64,000 nt of DNA from Viscum album. Its lineage: Eukaryota; Streptophyta; Magnoliopsida; Santalales; Viscaceae. Made by a program: the position numbers and the translations under genes. The notes below the pieces were generated by a model. It had not been told where the DNA came from. It made no database searches and saw only the letters and a program-made list of their open reading frames with translations. Of this stretch, positions 49,615-62,716 are shown piece after piece. The stretch lies in the NCBI GenBank assembly GCA_963277665.1, contig OY728136.1, positions 1,971,658,576 through 1,971,722,575 on the forward strand, in the 5' to 3' direction. Position 1 is the first letter of the stretch. The number at the start of each line of letters is the position of its first letter.

Positions 49615-49880
49615 GAGAGCGCCTGGTAGTTGGTGGCAGTCCCATGGCGGAGGAGCACCTGGTAGTTGGTGGTAGACCAGTGGTACTCAAAAAGAGGATT
49701 ACCTCTTTAGGATATTAGGGGGACAGCCTGGTAGTTGGCGGCAGACCCACAGTGGGGAGCGCCTCTGTGTGAGCATGACAGACCCATGATACTTGATAGG
49801 AGGAGTACCTCAGTACTCCATGGTTAGTGGGAAGCACCTGGTAGTTGGTATCAGGCCCACTGTACTTGATATTGGAGGAG
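49615..49880. repeat. Minisatellite in TE-C 3' LTR
   Basis: Imperfect units with CTGGTAGTTGGTGGCAG and GACCCA, counterpart of 31430-31700. Confidence 0.75.
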
Positions 49881-50595
49881 TTCTCCAGCAGTCGTGGTTT
49901 CGAAAATGTGAATAAAAATCCAGGTTGAGCTAAGTAGGTAACTTTTGTGTTTACCACATGATTGGGATGTATTACATGATAAATTAGGTATATGTATGGG
50001 CATATACCTATGTATGGTTATCTGTTTATTTCATAATTTGTGTTTTATACTAGTTGTATTTGAGAGGCCTTGAGGATCTCGGGGTCCCTACTGAGTATCG
50101 TTATACTCACCCCTGCGCGGGCAATGCCAGCACCTCATTGTGTTGGATGCAGATGACAGACAGCACTGAACGATGATGAGTGGAACATGATTGGATGGTA
50201 CCTAGAGGTGGACCACTCAGTTTGATGGTACACGGAGGTGACAGATGGATGTGCAGTGGTGTGGAGGCTATCTGTAACTACCCTTTAGGTAGGATCTGTG
50301 GAGGACGATCTAGGAGCCTCTTTGCTCCTTTATGTTGTTTTTGTACTTTCAGTTTCCTTGTACTCTATAGTTGGGCTTTTATTTTGGTCCCCCTACTTTT
50401 CACAACTTCTATTTTATACAGTTTTACTTTGTGTATTGCGTCTATCTACTCTGTTGTGTGTGTTTATAATTTGTAAAGGGAAATCCCTTCCTATTTTTAG
50501 GGATTTATGCCTTTAGTGCTAGTCTCTAGCCCATGGTATATGGAAGAAGTGCTTGGGGTAGACACGGCATGGACCCCAAGGGACGGGTCATGACA

Positions 50596-50600
50596 ACTTA
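50596..50600. other. Right target-site duplication of TE-C (degenerate)
   Basis: ACTTA after the 3' LTR against ACATA before the 5' LTR; one mismatch. Confidence 0.5.
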
Positions 50601-53600
50601 AATATAATTATCCTATTTTCCCAGTTAAGTAATGATAATTATATATGAGGTATTAGATATTGGAATAGAACTATGAATTAATTCCCTGGAAATTGAGAAC
50701 TCGTGATATAAGAGAATAAACATAATCTCTTAATAAGAAACATAAACATAATAATTCATAATTATTATGTATTAAGTATGAACCTTTCCCACGTGATTGG
50801 AGCTAATGCCCTCTCCTGATCTAGGATTAAACCCTATATTACGAATCAAATTTTCATAGGGATTTCATAATCTTCTTTGAAATGATAGATAATCATAAAT
50901 GTAATTAGGATATTTCTTGTCTCTTCCCTATAAAAGAAAATATTTTTTGGATATGTATAGAAACATCATATTAATTTGTTAAATCATATTGGATTCTACT
51001 AAATAGAGAATAATAAGATTTTTGAAAAGAAAATTCCTAAAAATTATCTATCAATGAGAATTTAAAACCATGATATTCCATCTTCATACCATTTTAAATA
51101 TTCATAAATAATTCAATATAAATATATTGGGGATAAGAAATAATAGTCATGAAGAATTTCTATGTTATATTGTAATTGATAGAATTTGGCTCAAAGAATA
51201 CTTTTCAATATTCATCATACCTATCACCAATCCTATATATGGATAATTTCTTGACTCCAATACTAAAAAAATCAATTTCATGTGTATCATAAAATAATAA
51301 TTACATTAAACAATCATATGATATGGTAAATTAATCAAAATATATCATAAATTAGGATACCTTTATTTAAATCGATTCAATTTTAGCTTCACCACACGTC
51401 AATTTTATTTCATGATATGTTATATTTCGTTATATAATACCATTCTTCATATTATAATCATTAATAAGTACTAAACCTCACTATGATACCAACTAAGGGA
51501 TTATGGTCACTTTATAAATACAAAAAAAATCATTTCTATAAATTAAAAATCAAATTTTATAACAAATATAACCACATATCTGATATATTTAGTTTATTTT
51601 TATATTAGACGGATGAAAACTTATTATGAAATTTCAATAATGTAATCCAAAATTAGTCTAATCTAATGATACATTTTTAAACATAAAAAATTAATATTCA
51701 TTATTATTAACAAGGGAATGCAATAATGAAAATGTTTGACATTAGAAGCCAAGTATGTGTAAACATGAGATAAAATATTTCGTGATAATAATGATAATAA
51801 TATGAGAATGTTTTTATGAGAACTCAGTATATGAGCATGGATATATTATAATGTAATGTTACCTAATATAATTTTGATCATAAATCTTGAGTTGTGGAAT
51901 AAGGATTTCTGCATAACAAAAAAACTCAGTCATATGTGTATAGAAATTGGATTCAATCATCACGAAACATTAAAAAATTATCTTACCATAAGAATGTGGA
52001 AAATAAATAGTAATATATAATAATTTATTCTATCAATGATATTATCAAATACTTCCATCTCATATTATACAAATTCTCTTAATAGGGTAGTTTTACTCTA
52101 TAATCCATAAAATCTAATTCATGTTTTAAACATTTTATACTCTTATTTCATAGTATTATAAATATTTATTTACATTAATACTCTTTAATTGGAGTCATTA
52201 ATTACACATATATTAGTTAGTAACTGTTTATTTTTATCCACATATGTTTGTAAATATTATTACTCTATAAATGATTTTTAAGGGTGTTACATATGCTTTT
52301 GATTTGATAAAAGTTCACAAATCCAAGATTATTCAAGAAAGTGAAATCAAAATTTTCATGTGATTTATTAATAGCATTGTTTTATTTATGGAATATATTG
52401 GATGAGATTGTGAGAATGTAATTCTTGGTGAAAATATTGTAGGTAATTTATTGATAAGTACACGTTTCATTATACAAAACATTCATTTTTTCACACATTC
52501 AAAACAATATTAATGAAATAATTTAACTCTTAATATAATATATTACTATTCCTAATGTATTTACACTCTTTAATATTGAAAATGATGATATTTTTATACC
52601 ATCATTCATTTAGGTTATTTAACTAACAAACAATACAAGCTATCATAGAAAATGAGTAATGGTTTATAGTTATCAAATAGTAATATATTTTTATAGAATC
52701 ATAATGATGATAGTATAACATCATTAGAGTTGAATATTATATTTATTAAAAATTTATATGATAAGTAAAATGATAATGTTGATCGAGAAATTAGATACTT
52801 TGATGAATTCACCAGATGACATGATTTTCTTTATAGTGAAGAATGTATACCTCTTTAATGGAAAAATAAGTGACCTAATGACTATAAATTATTAACAAAA
52901 TAAAAACTAGGTTTTTATTTAAGTGATTACTAATGGGATATATCATTTTGGTTGGGTTATAATTGGAGTCATATTCTTGGTGAGTTTTGAGTGGCCTTTT
53001 AGTTAATATTCGTTCATTAATGTATAAGGTTTAAATTTTTAAATAAAATTGGACTAAATATTTAAAATAATAATTAGGTGTTGTGAATCCAATAATATAT
53101 ATAATTAATAGATAAGTATTAATGATATTTAATGTCTTCACAACTTATTTTAACACTTCTTACATTATTTTAAATTACAGTGGTAGTTTAATTTTAGCCT
53201 CATAGACTTTTTATTATGCCAAAAATAACAATAAAATCATTACATAACTTTTACATTAAGATTGATATTTACAAATCCAATTAAAGTAATTCATTTTAAA
53301 AATATGAGAAATTTAATTATTTTTATAGACACAAAATATATAGAAAAATTATTCATAAAGAAGAATGAATGATTAAACATTAATTCATCCTAAAACTATT
53401 TAATATAATATAATAATTAATGTTGGGAACATATATTATAAATACATTGAACCAATTTATTTGATTAATCCATTTACACTAATTATTTTAATTTAATAAT
53501 TTCAAAATACAGAACACATAAAAACCAATTCATTGATAGTAAATATATTTTTAAAATTAATTTTTTTATGATAACAAATTAAAATTATTAATTTTACATC

Positions 53601-56600
53601 AAACCAATTAGTTCTTACCAATCCATTTGAATTATAATATTTAAATTAATTTTCAAATCATATCAAATAATTCATTTTTTAAATAATTATTTTAAATTTA
53701 TTGAACGAAATAATGATAACTATAATTAAATTTTATAATTAATTTTTATTTCATTTTACAATTACTTATATGTTGTGAATCATATTAATTATAAATATTT
53801 ACATATTGTCTCACACCATCATAGTAATTAATAAAAATAAGTATATACATCTATTATATATCTAACCAAAATATATCTGTTGATCATATGTCTAATGACT
53901 ATCTTTTTAATGACCATATATGTATTGGTATAATTACATTCTAATGTATATATACTTACACAAATCATTTTGATCATTTATCTAATTAATTTAAATCCAT
54001 TAAAATCTATTATATTTTATGTGTTTTATTTTATTTTTATTGTCATAATAAGATTAATGATCCTCTATGCAAAATATGGGGGCAAATATAACATCATCAT
54101 TAAACTTTTTATTTACTTTTCGTTTTATTTCACTTTTTGTTTTTATATTAAAATTACATGATATATTATTATAATTTACTAATTATAATCTTTTATTAGA
54201 ATATTTTATCTAAATAAATTATATCACATTCCTTTCTGATTCACTGTTTTTTGTATTAAAAGTTAACGAACAGATTACTTATCCAATCCGAAATACATAG
54301 GTAAAAAATGGGTGTTATATTGAGATTTTTCATTGATGAATATTTATTTTTTCTTATAACCACAATAGTAATTCCTAATTTAAATGGATTGAAAACTATC
54401 CATCTCATCAATAAAAAATAATATTTTTTGGACCATTGAACATCCACTAAAAATGATGATTTTTTGACCTTAACGATTATGATGATCTCAATTTTTTACA
54501 TTACATTTAGGATGAGTATGATTTTAGAATGATATATTAGATATGAAACCTCTATGTTGAATTAATCATAGATAAAAAATTCTACAATAGAATCTACATT
54601 TGTTGAATGGGTTGGGAGTATTCCATTCACTACCATATTATTGCCATATTTTTTCACTAGTTGACCTAGGTGATGAGTTTCTTATTAGGGATACATAATG
54701 GTAGTTTCCATGGACATTGTTGGGAACCAATATAGATGTTGTTTAAAGAAAGAGTTACACTTTTCGTATTCTTCATGGGCCATAACAACACTGAATCACA
54801 TTAGTTGTTTACCTTCTACCATACCCAAATTCACTTTTCTTACTTCATTAATAATGTAGGAAAAACCTTCCTCAATTGATGGGAGATCATACACAAATAT
54901 TATTATCTTAATAATTTTCATTTGTTTTAAATGATTTACCATTTATTATTTATAGGATGATGCAAAATAGTTATCGTTTCCATTAGGATTTAATCAATAT
55001 GTGGATCAGAAGGGTTTGAGAAGTGAAACATGTACAATATGAATGGTGGTGTTGTGAGTAAACATATAGTTCCTCCACCGAGGATAATACCCCCAGAATT
55101 TCTAATCTATGGATGTGTTAATCAAATATAATTCAATCATTTATTTACATAGAGTATTTTAAAAGGTATATTAATCCACATATACTTAATAGTGGTTTCT
55201 TCATCTATTGATTGGGGTTTCTCAATTTGTAATATACATTTAAAATAATAAATAAAAGAAGATAATCTATTGGTATCAATTATTAGTTATCATGAACTGA
55301 TGATTTAACATATTTAAATATATTTTTATGATGTAATTAATCAGAAACCAAAAAATCATAACTATGTATAGTGTATGTATTAATGGGTCTAGTTTTCATA
55401 ATGTATGTGGTATCAATTTACATAAAGTAATTTTACGATGGATACTTCACATTACTATTATAGTATTACATGTCAAATATATACATAATTAATGGATTAA
55501 AGAAGTGATATATCACCCTAGAGTACCTAAAATTTCCTACAAATGAAATAAACAAGGAATTGTGGATATGAAATAGGAACTTCAACATGAATATGAATCC
55601 ATAGACTTCCCAAACAAATAATTTAATTCCTTGTCATCGAAAAAAACAATAAAATATTATTTGAAAATAAGATATAAAAATTTGGCTATTAACATGATCA
55701 TCTCAAGAACCATTTAATTACATTTTCCATTGGATTTCAAAATTCAATGGAGACAGATTCATTATACTATTATTTAAAAAGAAAAGGATTATATCAGGAT
55801 GAGGTTGATTTAAGACTTATATAAAATAATTTAATGAAAAATATTAGAATAACTATGTTTTATAGAAACATATATGGGCTTGATGCATCCAGGTATTAAT
55901 TATTATTGAGTTTGATTACTGAATTAAATAACCACGAGAAAATAAATGAATGTTACTTTTTTATAATAAGTATTTTTTATGGAAGATTTTGATCTGATAC
56001 TCTTTCTAGGTGATGGGGATTCAATAAGATCATCCGTGATTTATTTATATGGGATAAGGGGTATAAGTCTTGAAACATGATAAAAGATTGTAGGGTGATT
56101 ATATAAAAATTAAAATTCTAGGATAAATACATGTGGTTTATACATTGAGACTAATCACTGGAATGAGGCATGGTCATTGGAGACAACTATTCTAGTGATA
56201 ACATTTCATCGATGGAAATGGGAAGTACTTGATTAATTTAAGGTCTAGTTTAATTTTCTTCATTAATTATATATGTGTAGGCCAATATACTATTTTTTTA
56301 ATAGTTATATATATATGATCAGAACAGATTGAACATTTTAGGTTACAATATTATATTGGTGATCTAGTTTAAATTTTTAATGTTAATTTAATCATGTTTC
56401 AATTTCATGAATGACCTCAGTAGGGATGAGACATAAAATTTGAGGTCTATTCTTACCTCATCATTCTCAATCTCTATAATCTCCTCCCTAACTATGATGA
56501 AGAATTTATACTTTATAAGATCCTCCTTATAATTCAAAGGGTCCTTTAATATTTATTACATTAATTAGTATATATTGTGGATCCTCATTAATGACAAATT

Positions 56601-57955
56601 CAATGTGGTGGGGAGGTTCACTTCCTCTTAAAGATGTGTTAGAAAAAGTAGATCATTTCATATTACCGTGGGATCTAGTGTGGAAACCTACTTCAATATT
56701 TTTCCCTTGGAAAATATTTTTACCTACATTTAGAGGATTTATAGGAGGATAAAATCATATTAGGTAATTGAGGGGGGGGGGGGGAAATTGATTTTTGAAT
56801 TGATGATTTAGTTATATAATGATAATGCAATTATTCAGGGTATAAATGATGAAGCTATTTATAATTGTAGTGGTTCTGACCGTCATGATATTTTCTAGAC
56901 CTTGTTGGAGATTTATGAGTTTATAATAATTAGAAAATAATTGTAGAAGTTAAAATGTGTATATGATTATTATGTTGTATTTTTTGTTAAGAGAAAAACA
57001 ATAATCAAACTGGAGTGTTACATGGTGTTTCATTTGAGGTGAAGTGAATTACATGGTTTTTGAGATATAGATAGAAAATGAATGAAGTTTTAATATTGGA
57101 AAACGGTGTTTATAAGCATTCTAAAAAATTTACTGTTGTAGGTGGGTGGAAATAGAATCTCTTTATAATATTTACTTTGGAACTTACATGAATAAATAAG
57201 AGTAGCACCGAAATTACACTTCATAATTTAGGATCACTCAGTGATGATAAAGCTTGTATATACTTTTGGTAATTTCTTATATATATATATATATATATAT
57301 ATTTCATATACATAATGGTTGGTAGATGTCATACATAAAGGATGGACTGATGCAAAGATAGTATGTAAGTGTTGATAAGAATTGCACATTTGGTTTGATC
57401 ATGAGAAATGTAAATATATGAGGATTTCATGATGTTTTCCTATGATATATTTATGTTACCTGAAATTTATATTTGATTTTTTATGTTTATATAATTTTTA
57501 ATTTTGATATATATGGGTGACCTATATTATATAGTGATATGAAGGGTTACCCAATATATAAGGGGAAATCTATAATCTGCCAAAAAATGTATAATGATAT
57601 TGAATATATTATTTAATTAATTAAAAATTATTATTTAAGATCATGATAAAAGTATTTCACGAGTAATATATATCCTAGGAATATGATAATCATTCTATAA
57701 TTAAATATATAAATACATTATTTCATATAAAAGGAACTGTGATGTGAGAGACAATCACATCAGATTGCGAAAGGTTCACTATTGTTGATTGATGTTTCAT
57801 TATGATGTGAAGTGATAAATACAATGATCAATATATTTTGTGGGGGTTATTTTAATTTCATCCCAATTTATGTTATCACACTATAATAATGAAAATTTTG
57901 AAAAAAGAATAAATGTCAAGTTTCTTGAAGAAGTTTATCTAGATGGAATGGTAAA
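50601..57955. other. AT-rich stretch without recognisable genes
   Basis: About 7.4 kb of very AT-rich DNA. No coding similarity survived inspection in either direction. It contains a 13-base G run (56772-56784) and a (TA)n microsatellite (57279-57302). It presumably continues whatever TE-C inserted into, possibly worn-out retrotransposon DNA. An isolated plus-strand WKWE run near 56212 was considered and rejected as integrase. Confidence 0.5.
57279..57302. repeat. (TA)n microsatellite
   Basis: Uninterrupted alternating TA of about 12 units after TTTCT. A simple repeat with no other role visible. Confidence 0.9.
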
Positions 57956-59559
57956 TTTAATGCCCCGACCCCAGTTACCCAGAGTTGGTGCATTATTGCG
58001 TAACATTGGCATGATCACAAAAGATCAAGTCTCGAAAGACCGATTAGATTAATAGCCTTGGAAACACTAGATACATTCATATGTCTTACATTACATCAAA
58101 ATGAAAAACAAAACTACAAAAAAATCTTGTCTTAATATCCCATCATACTATCCCTATAGGTCATTCATAATATACTTCTTCACATCATGGAAAATATTAA
58201 AACATTGAAAGGGGTGAGCTCAGATTCTCAGTAAGGATAACAATATAGCGGAAGCTTTCATAAATAAACATAAACATTTAAGGAAATGTATAACTAAAAC
58301 AAGAGACTTTTAAACTTAAACTTCAACATAATATGGCAAATGTAAAATGAAATAATGCCATTTACTTATTCAAATTGATATTCTACTAGTCGAATAATCA
58401 CATGCAATATCAATAACCACTTTTATAACGATGGAATGCATAATGCCAGACTATCATAACCACGTAGCCAAGGCCTCGTGCCAGGAACACAAAAAATATT
58501 TTGTCAAGGCCTCGTTCCAAGACACTAGTTTGTCTAATGAGACCTGCTGATGCATCGAGGATCTATAGCGTGCTCCACCCGTCACTTATTAAGTCCAATT
58601 CATTCCTCATATTAACAGGTTTAAACATATCATAAACCATAACATAATCATATGACATAAAACATGCATAAAGGAAACATAACATTTCCACATTTCAATC
58701 ACAAGATATCAATACAACACATTGATATAATAAAAACACATTCAAAACCATTTTCGATACCAAAATAAAAGAAAATTAAAACATGATATTTATTTTTCAT
58801 TTTTAAAAAAAGTTATGGCTTGTAGAGAAATCCAAAACACAAATAATGGTCACAACGGCGGAGAAGTCTTTTTCGCCGTATACGTATCACAAGAAAAACA
58901 TTCCTTTTTCCATTTAGTAAAATTCTTTTTAAAAAATGATTCATTTTCTATAAAAGTAAAATTCAAAGGGGTTTATACACCGTATAAAAGAAAGTTGTGT
59001 TTAAAACAAAATATGCCTCAATGAAAGGAGATTGAGATGAAGTCACTTACAAAGATCATTTTTTTTAAAATAAAATAAATCTATTATGTTTATTCACTAT
59101 TAGTACACATAAATAAAGTAAAAATACAAGATAATACATAACAATATCATGACATAATTTTAAAGTAGGAGATTAACCCAAAGAATAGAAATTGGGTTAA
59201 GAAGTTCCCTTACCTCGTGTCCGACTTGACTCGATCATTCTTTAATCTCCTGAATAATAAACTAGAGTTAATTTACATTTTCTTAAGAACCTTTTTCATG
59301 TTCATTATTTCTTTTATATCACTTATTAACATGTTATGAACATTATGTAATTATTTAAGTTAATAACAGTCATTTTGTCGATATTTGGTACTTGAGTCAA
59401 AAAGAAACTTCTTATAATTACAAGTTGTTTATGTGGTGAAATATCCATTATATCTAGAATTATATTCATGATGTAGATATCATATATATCATATATATCC
59501 ATTATATACATTCATTTATAATATTACATATCATTTAGAGGTAAGAAATGAAATGCACC

Positions 59560-59595
59560 GTTCATGGAGACGGTAAGCCGTACGTACGCATGAAC
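59560..59595 (-). other. GTAC-rich hairpin 2, TE-E LTR
   Basis: Perfect 7 bp arms GTTCATG (59560-59566) and CATGAAC (59589-59595) enclose GAGACGGTAAGCCGTACGTACG. This is the same core as in TE-D but with different arm bases that still pair, which hints at selection on the fold. Confidence 0.55.
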
Positions 59596-59735
59596 ACTAC
59601 TTTCATTTCTATTTCGTATTTAATGGAATGAAATTATAATTATATAAAGTTATAATTTAATTCCAGTATAATATAATTTATAATACCATTTACTCCATCC
59701 TTTATACATATCACATATGCCGTTAACGATTCAAT

Positions 59736-59775
59736 TCACTTTGAGGGGGCGGTAGTCCACACTTCCTAAAATGAA
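59736..59775 (-). other. GTAC-rich hairpin 1, TE-E LTR (degenerate)
   Basis: On the minus strand AAGTGTGGACTACCG..CTCAAAGTG, about 180 nt upstream of hairpin 2. Core partly lost. Confidence 0.35.
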
Positions 59776-60132
59776 GATATCGCGTTTACCCATAATGGAA
59801 ACCCTAAAGGTATTCCATAAATTAAAAATAAAGAAGATTAAGTAAAACATAAACATATTATATATCATATATAAATATAGTGACATCTTAATGGCCACAT
59901 TTGAAGGTGTTATATGAGTGTTGAACAATCATCGTTTCATGAGGCAGAAATTCGCTATCCACAGAAAAGTATGTTTTTTAACCATTAGATGTAGGTGTGT
60001 GTAAGTGTAGCTCTAATCCATCATATAACAACATCCTAGTATATTTAAGATACTGGTGTTGTTACAAAATAGAGTAATAAAAAGAGTTTAAGGGGTTGAA
60101 GAAGAAAAATAAAAAAAATAACATAAGACAAG

Positions 60133-60142
60133 ACATTACCTT
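60133..60142 (-). other. Splice-donor-like site in TE-E LTR
   Basis: The minus strand reads AAGGTAATGT with GT at 60139-60138, 178 nt after the TATA box, as in TE-D. Confidence 0.45.
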
Positions 60143-60309
60143 AAAATTAGGTAACTCTTTTTTGATTGGAGCCAAAGGATTCCTTGGGAAGAATTCATTA
60201 TAAAGTGAGGCTTCTATGAGTAATAGAGAGAAGTTGAGAGAGTATTTTGGTAGAGTTTGGCCGAGCCAAATGGCTTGGAAGGTGTGAATAAGTTGGTAGT
60301 GGTGGGGGC

Positions 60310-60317
60310 CTTTTATA
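60310..60317 (-). promoter_or_regulatory. TATA box of TE-E LTR
   Basis: The minus strand reads TATAAAAG after GCCCCTCCTCTCCTCT, matching the TE-D boxes. Confidence 0.7.
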
Positions 60318-61674
60318 AGAGGAGAGGAGGGGCACTCTTGGAACGATTGAAATGATACTTTATTATATAATGCTTTTGGGATTTAAAAGGCCCCAAAATT
60401 ATATATTTTGAGGATAAGGTGATAATATTTAGAAATACACCCATCCAATAGGTTTTTGACATGTGTAGGTCTTAGATTTTGCATTATCTTTCCATTTTAT
60501 TTAAATCGTTAAATAATGAGGTAATCGATGCATCATCATGGTGTCATAAATAATTTAATTTCTTTACTGTCTAAAAATTATAAAAAAATATAATGATGTA
60601 GGAAATATTTTTATATTTCTAATGAATATTTATATTCAAAAATATTACTTGTATGTGTCCTTTTAAAAATTGTTTTTGTAAAACAACTCATGTTTGTGAC
60701 ATTTTTATTTTAACATTAAATAAAAAGTTTTTAATGTCATTTTCCTACCAATGTTGATCCATGGGGTCCCCAAGTTGACCCATGGATTTTCTTGGTCAGA
60801 CATGACTCATCCAATAGTGGTAGAACAAGTTTAAAGTTCATTACATATTATTATAACATTATCATTACCTAAAATTACACTAATTACCATTTATTTCGAT
60901 TAATTAAACTTAAAAGTTACTATTCAGAAAAATTATTTAAATCCCTTTGAACCAAATTTTACTTCTTAATGACAAACATGTATGTCAGATTTTTGAAAAT
61001 AAAATCGCAGAAGTAGTAATGTTTCATTTAAACGAAAAATCAGTTTTTTAACTACCACTTAGTGGTTTCACTATTCATCAAAAATTTAGGTTTTTTAGAA
61101 CAATGCCAAAATTTCACCCTAAGATATAATTGATATTCCGAATTCAAAACTGATTTCTATTTTACAAAATTCCAAACATATAAGTTCCATTAATTAATTT
61201 TATAATTAATTCCCGTTGTCACAACAAATAGCATGTTTTTAAGAAAGAATATCAATGAAAAGATTAACAATTGTTTATGTCCAATTTCAAAGTGAAATAA
61301 ATTCTAATGACCACCATTGGATAAAATGGTAAAAATATATTCTAATTACACTTTAGAACCACTCAATTTTATAATTTATCACTATAAATTATTTTGATTA
61401 AAAAAGTTGTTTTTAAGTATTTTTCTCTGTTCTTCATAAATTGGATGTTCTCATAAAAATACCAAAAATGAAACATAAGATTATTTCGATATTACGAATC
61501 AAAAAATGAAGTCCATTATGAAATATAAAATATATATAATTTCTAAAATTTGGTATTACTATTCATAATGGCTATTTTGATTGGTCGCAGTGTGTTGGAA
61601 TCTCAAACTTGCGTATAATGCAAGCTATTACATTATTGAAAGAGAAGCGTATCGTGGAATCTCGTGGTGTTATA

Positions 61675-61695
61675 TTATCCCCTCCTTCAATAAAT
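61675..61695 (-). other. TE-E polypurine tract
   Basis: The minus strand reads AATTTATTGAAGGAGGGGAT then AA before the LTR start; nearly identical to TE-D. Confidence 0.8.
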
Positions 61696-62716
61696 TGCGT
61701 CCTCGCAATTTGAAATTTTTCTGTGGAAGAAAAATGTTGAAATTAAAAAATACCTTTGTGGAAAACCCACATTGGAAATAAGGTTAATAAAAATATAACA
61801 TTAAAAGAATGAAAGATAAGTACAAAGGTCACCCGAGATAGCCCATAATAGGATTTTATGAAAATATTGATATGGAAGAAAAAAAAACCATCAAGGTCTG
61901 ATGGAGAGTTGTAGAAAACAGGATTAAGAGAAAGTTAACCACAAGAAAATCACAAAATTGTGATTGGTTAAACGGTCATTGAATCCCCAGTTGGAAAAGT
62001 TAACCGGCAACATTTTTGTTTTAATTTACCTTTTATAAAGTTGAGGAATTTATTTAGGAGATTTACAAAGAACATAAGGGAATATACATACTTGTCATGT
62101 AGACATTCATTCTTTAATAAATTTTTACCACAAACCTATCTTTCACTCTAAAAGGTAACATAACTCAAAAATATTATATTTATCCTTATTGTATAAGGTT
62201 CCAAATATTAACACATACCATTTAGATTAGGAAATCTTTTTTGTAATAACCAGGGACTTCCTGTAGGCTAGTGGTATGTAATAAAGGACTGTCGCACTAT
62301 GGTTGTGGGTTCGATTCCTACAGCTTTGTCTGACGCGACGGGTTATCCCCCAACCTTCAGGTTGTCCTTTTCCTATAATATATTGTTATAATATTCCAAA
62401 AAAAACTTCATAAAAGTTTTAACCTGAAACAATACTATCCACATTTCAAATTTATCCATTCCAACAATTATAGTTATCCATAAAACCTCCGTCTAGACTT
62501 TCTCTAAAAGGTCCTTAAATTCGAAAAACAATTGTAACATTAGATTCCCCAATAAAAGTAAAGTTTCTATTATTGTCACATACTAAAAATATGATAACCT
62601 TCATCATATTAAAACCTTAATGAAAACAACAAGTACTGCAGTACAATCCTTATATATATCACATTATTCTTATAACCAGAATATAATCCTTGTTTCCAAA
62701 AGCACCAATACATTAA
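61696..62716. other. TE-E internal region after gag: no pol
   Basis: About 1 kb from PPT to gag end. No protease, RT, RNase H or integrase motif in any frame; it holds the tRNA-like module at 62257-62328 and otherwise AT-rich sequence. Confidence 0.6.
62257..62328 (+). ncRNA. tRNA-like module (SINE-like head) in TE-E
   Basis: A box TAGGCTAGTGG (62264-62274) and B box GGTTCGATTCC (62308-62318), 44 nt start to start. T-stem GTGGG/CCTAC. No pairing between the seven bases before the A box and the acceptor 3' side, so not a functional tRNA. About 85 bases are shared with the TE-D module, including GCACTATGGTTGTGGGTTCG. Oriented opposite to gag, as in TE-D. Confidence 0.65.

Larger units (their letters stand above)
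29084..50595 (+). mobile_element. TE-C: full-length Tekay/Del-like chromovirus, split by TE-D
   Basis: Plus-strand Ty3/gypsy element with all parts in order: 5' LTR (29084-32038 plus 41963-42345), PBS (42348-42360), gag, protease, RT, RNase H, integrase, chromodomain-like tail, PPT (47187-47200) and 3' LTR (47201-50595). Without the TE-D insert it is about 11.6 kb. The order RT-RNase H-integrase defines Ty3/gypsy. Long LTRs, the Met-tRNA primer site and an IPL.VRW.....STWER tail point to the Tekay/Del chromoviruses. All genes carry many in-frame stops, so it is dead, but integrase is still easily read. It may once have supplied enzymes to gag-only elements such as TE-D and TE-E (inference). 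Confidence 0.92.
47201..50595 (+). repeat. TE-C 3' LTR (uninterrupted)
   Basis: 3,395 bp, TGTAAAAACCC...GACGGGTCATGACA. It matches the split 5' LTR across all landmarks, including the GC-rich block (48440-49330), the minisatellite (49615-49880) and the unoccupied TE-D target at about 50207. The short frames inside are not conserved in the 5' LTR. Confidence 0.93.
57956..61674 (-). repeat. TE-E 3' LTR
   Basis: On the minus strand begins TATAACACCACGAG at 61674 (compare TGTAACATCGCAATC in TE-D) and ends CCAACTCTGGGTAAC..GGGGCATTAAA at 57956. Shared landmarks include CACACTGCGACCAATCAAA near 61590, the TATA box and both GTAC-rich hairpins. The plus-strand frames 57840-58052 and 61581-61781 overlap its ends and are not genes. 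Confidence 0.9.

Noticed and set aside
55860..56230. Possible plus-strand integrase (HPG run near 55885 and WKWE run near 56212)
   Set aside because: The distance between the two runs is far too large for an integrase, no CLTCQ or DDE segments lie between or after them, and neighbouring translation shows no Ty3 pattern.
56772..56784. G run as a polypurine tract marking another LTR
   Set aside because: No TG start or LTR-like partner sequence follows it; a simple homopolymer run is sufficient explanation.
62257..62328. Functional tRNA gene
   Set aside because: A and B boxes and a T-arm are present, but no acceptor stem pairs and the D arm is poor; it recurs inside a retrotransposon family, so a SINE-like or tRNA-derived module is more likely.
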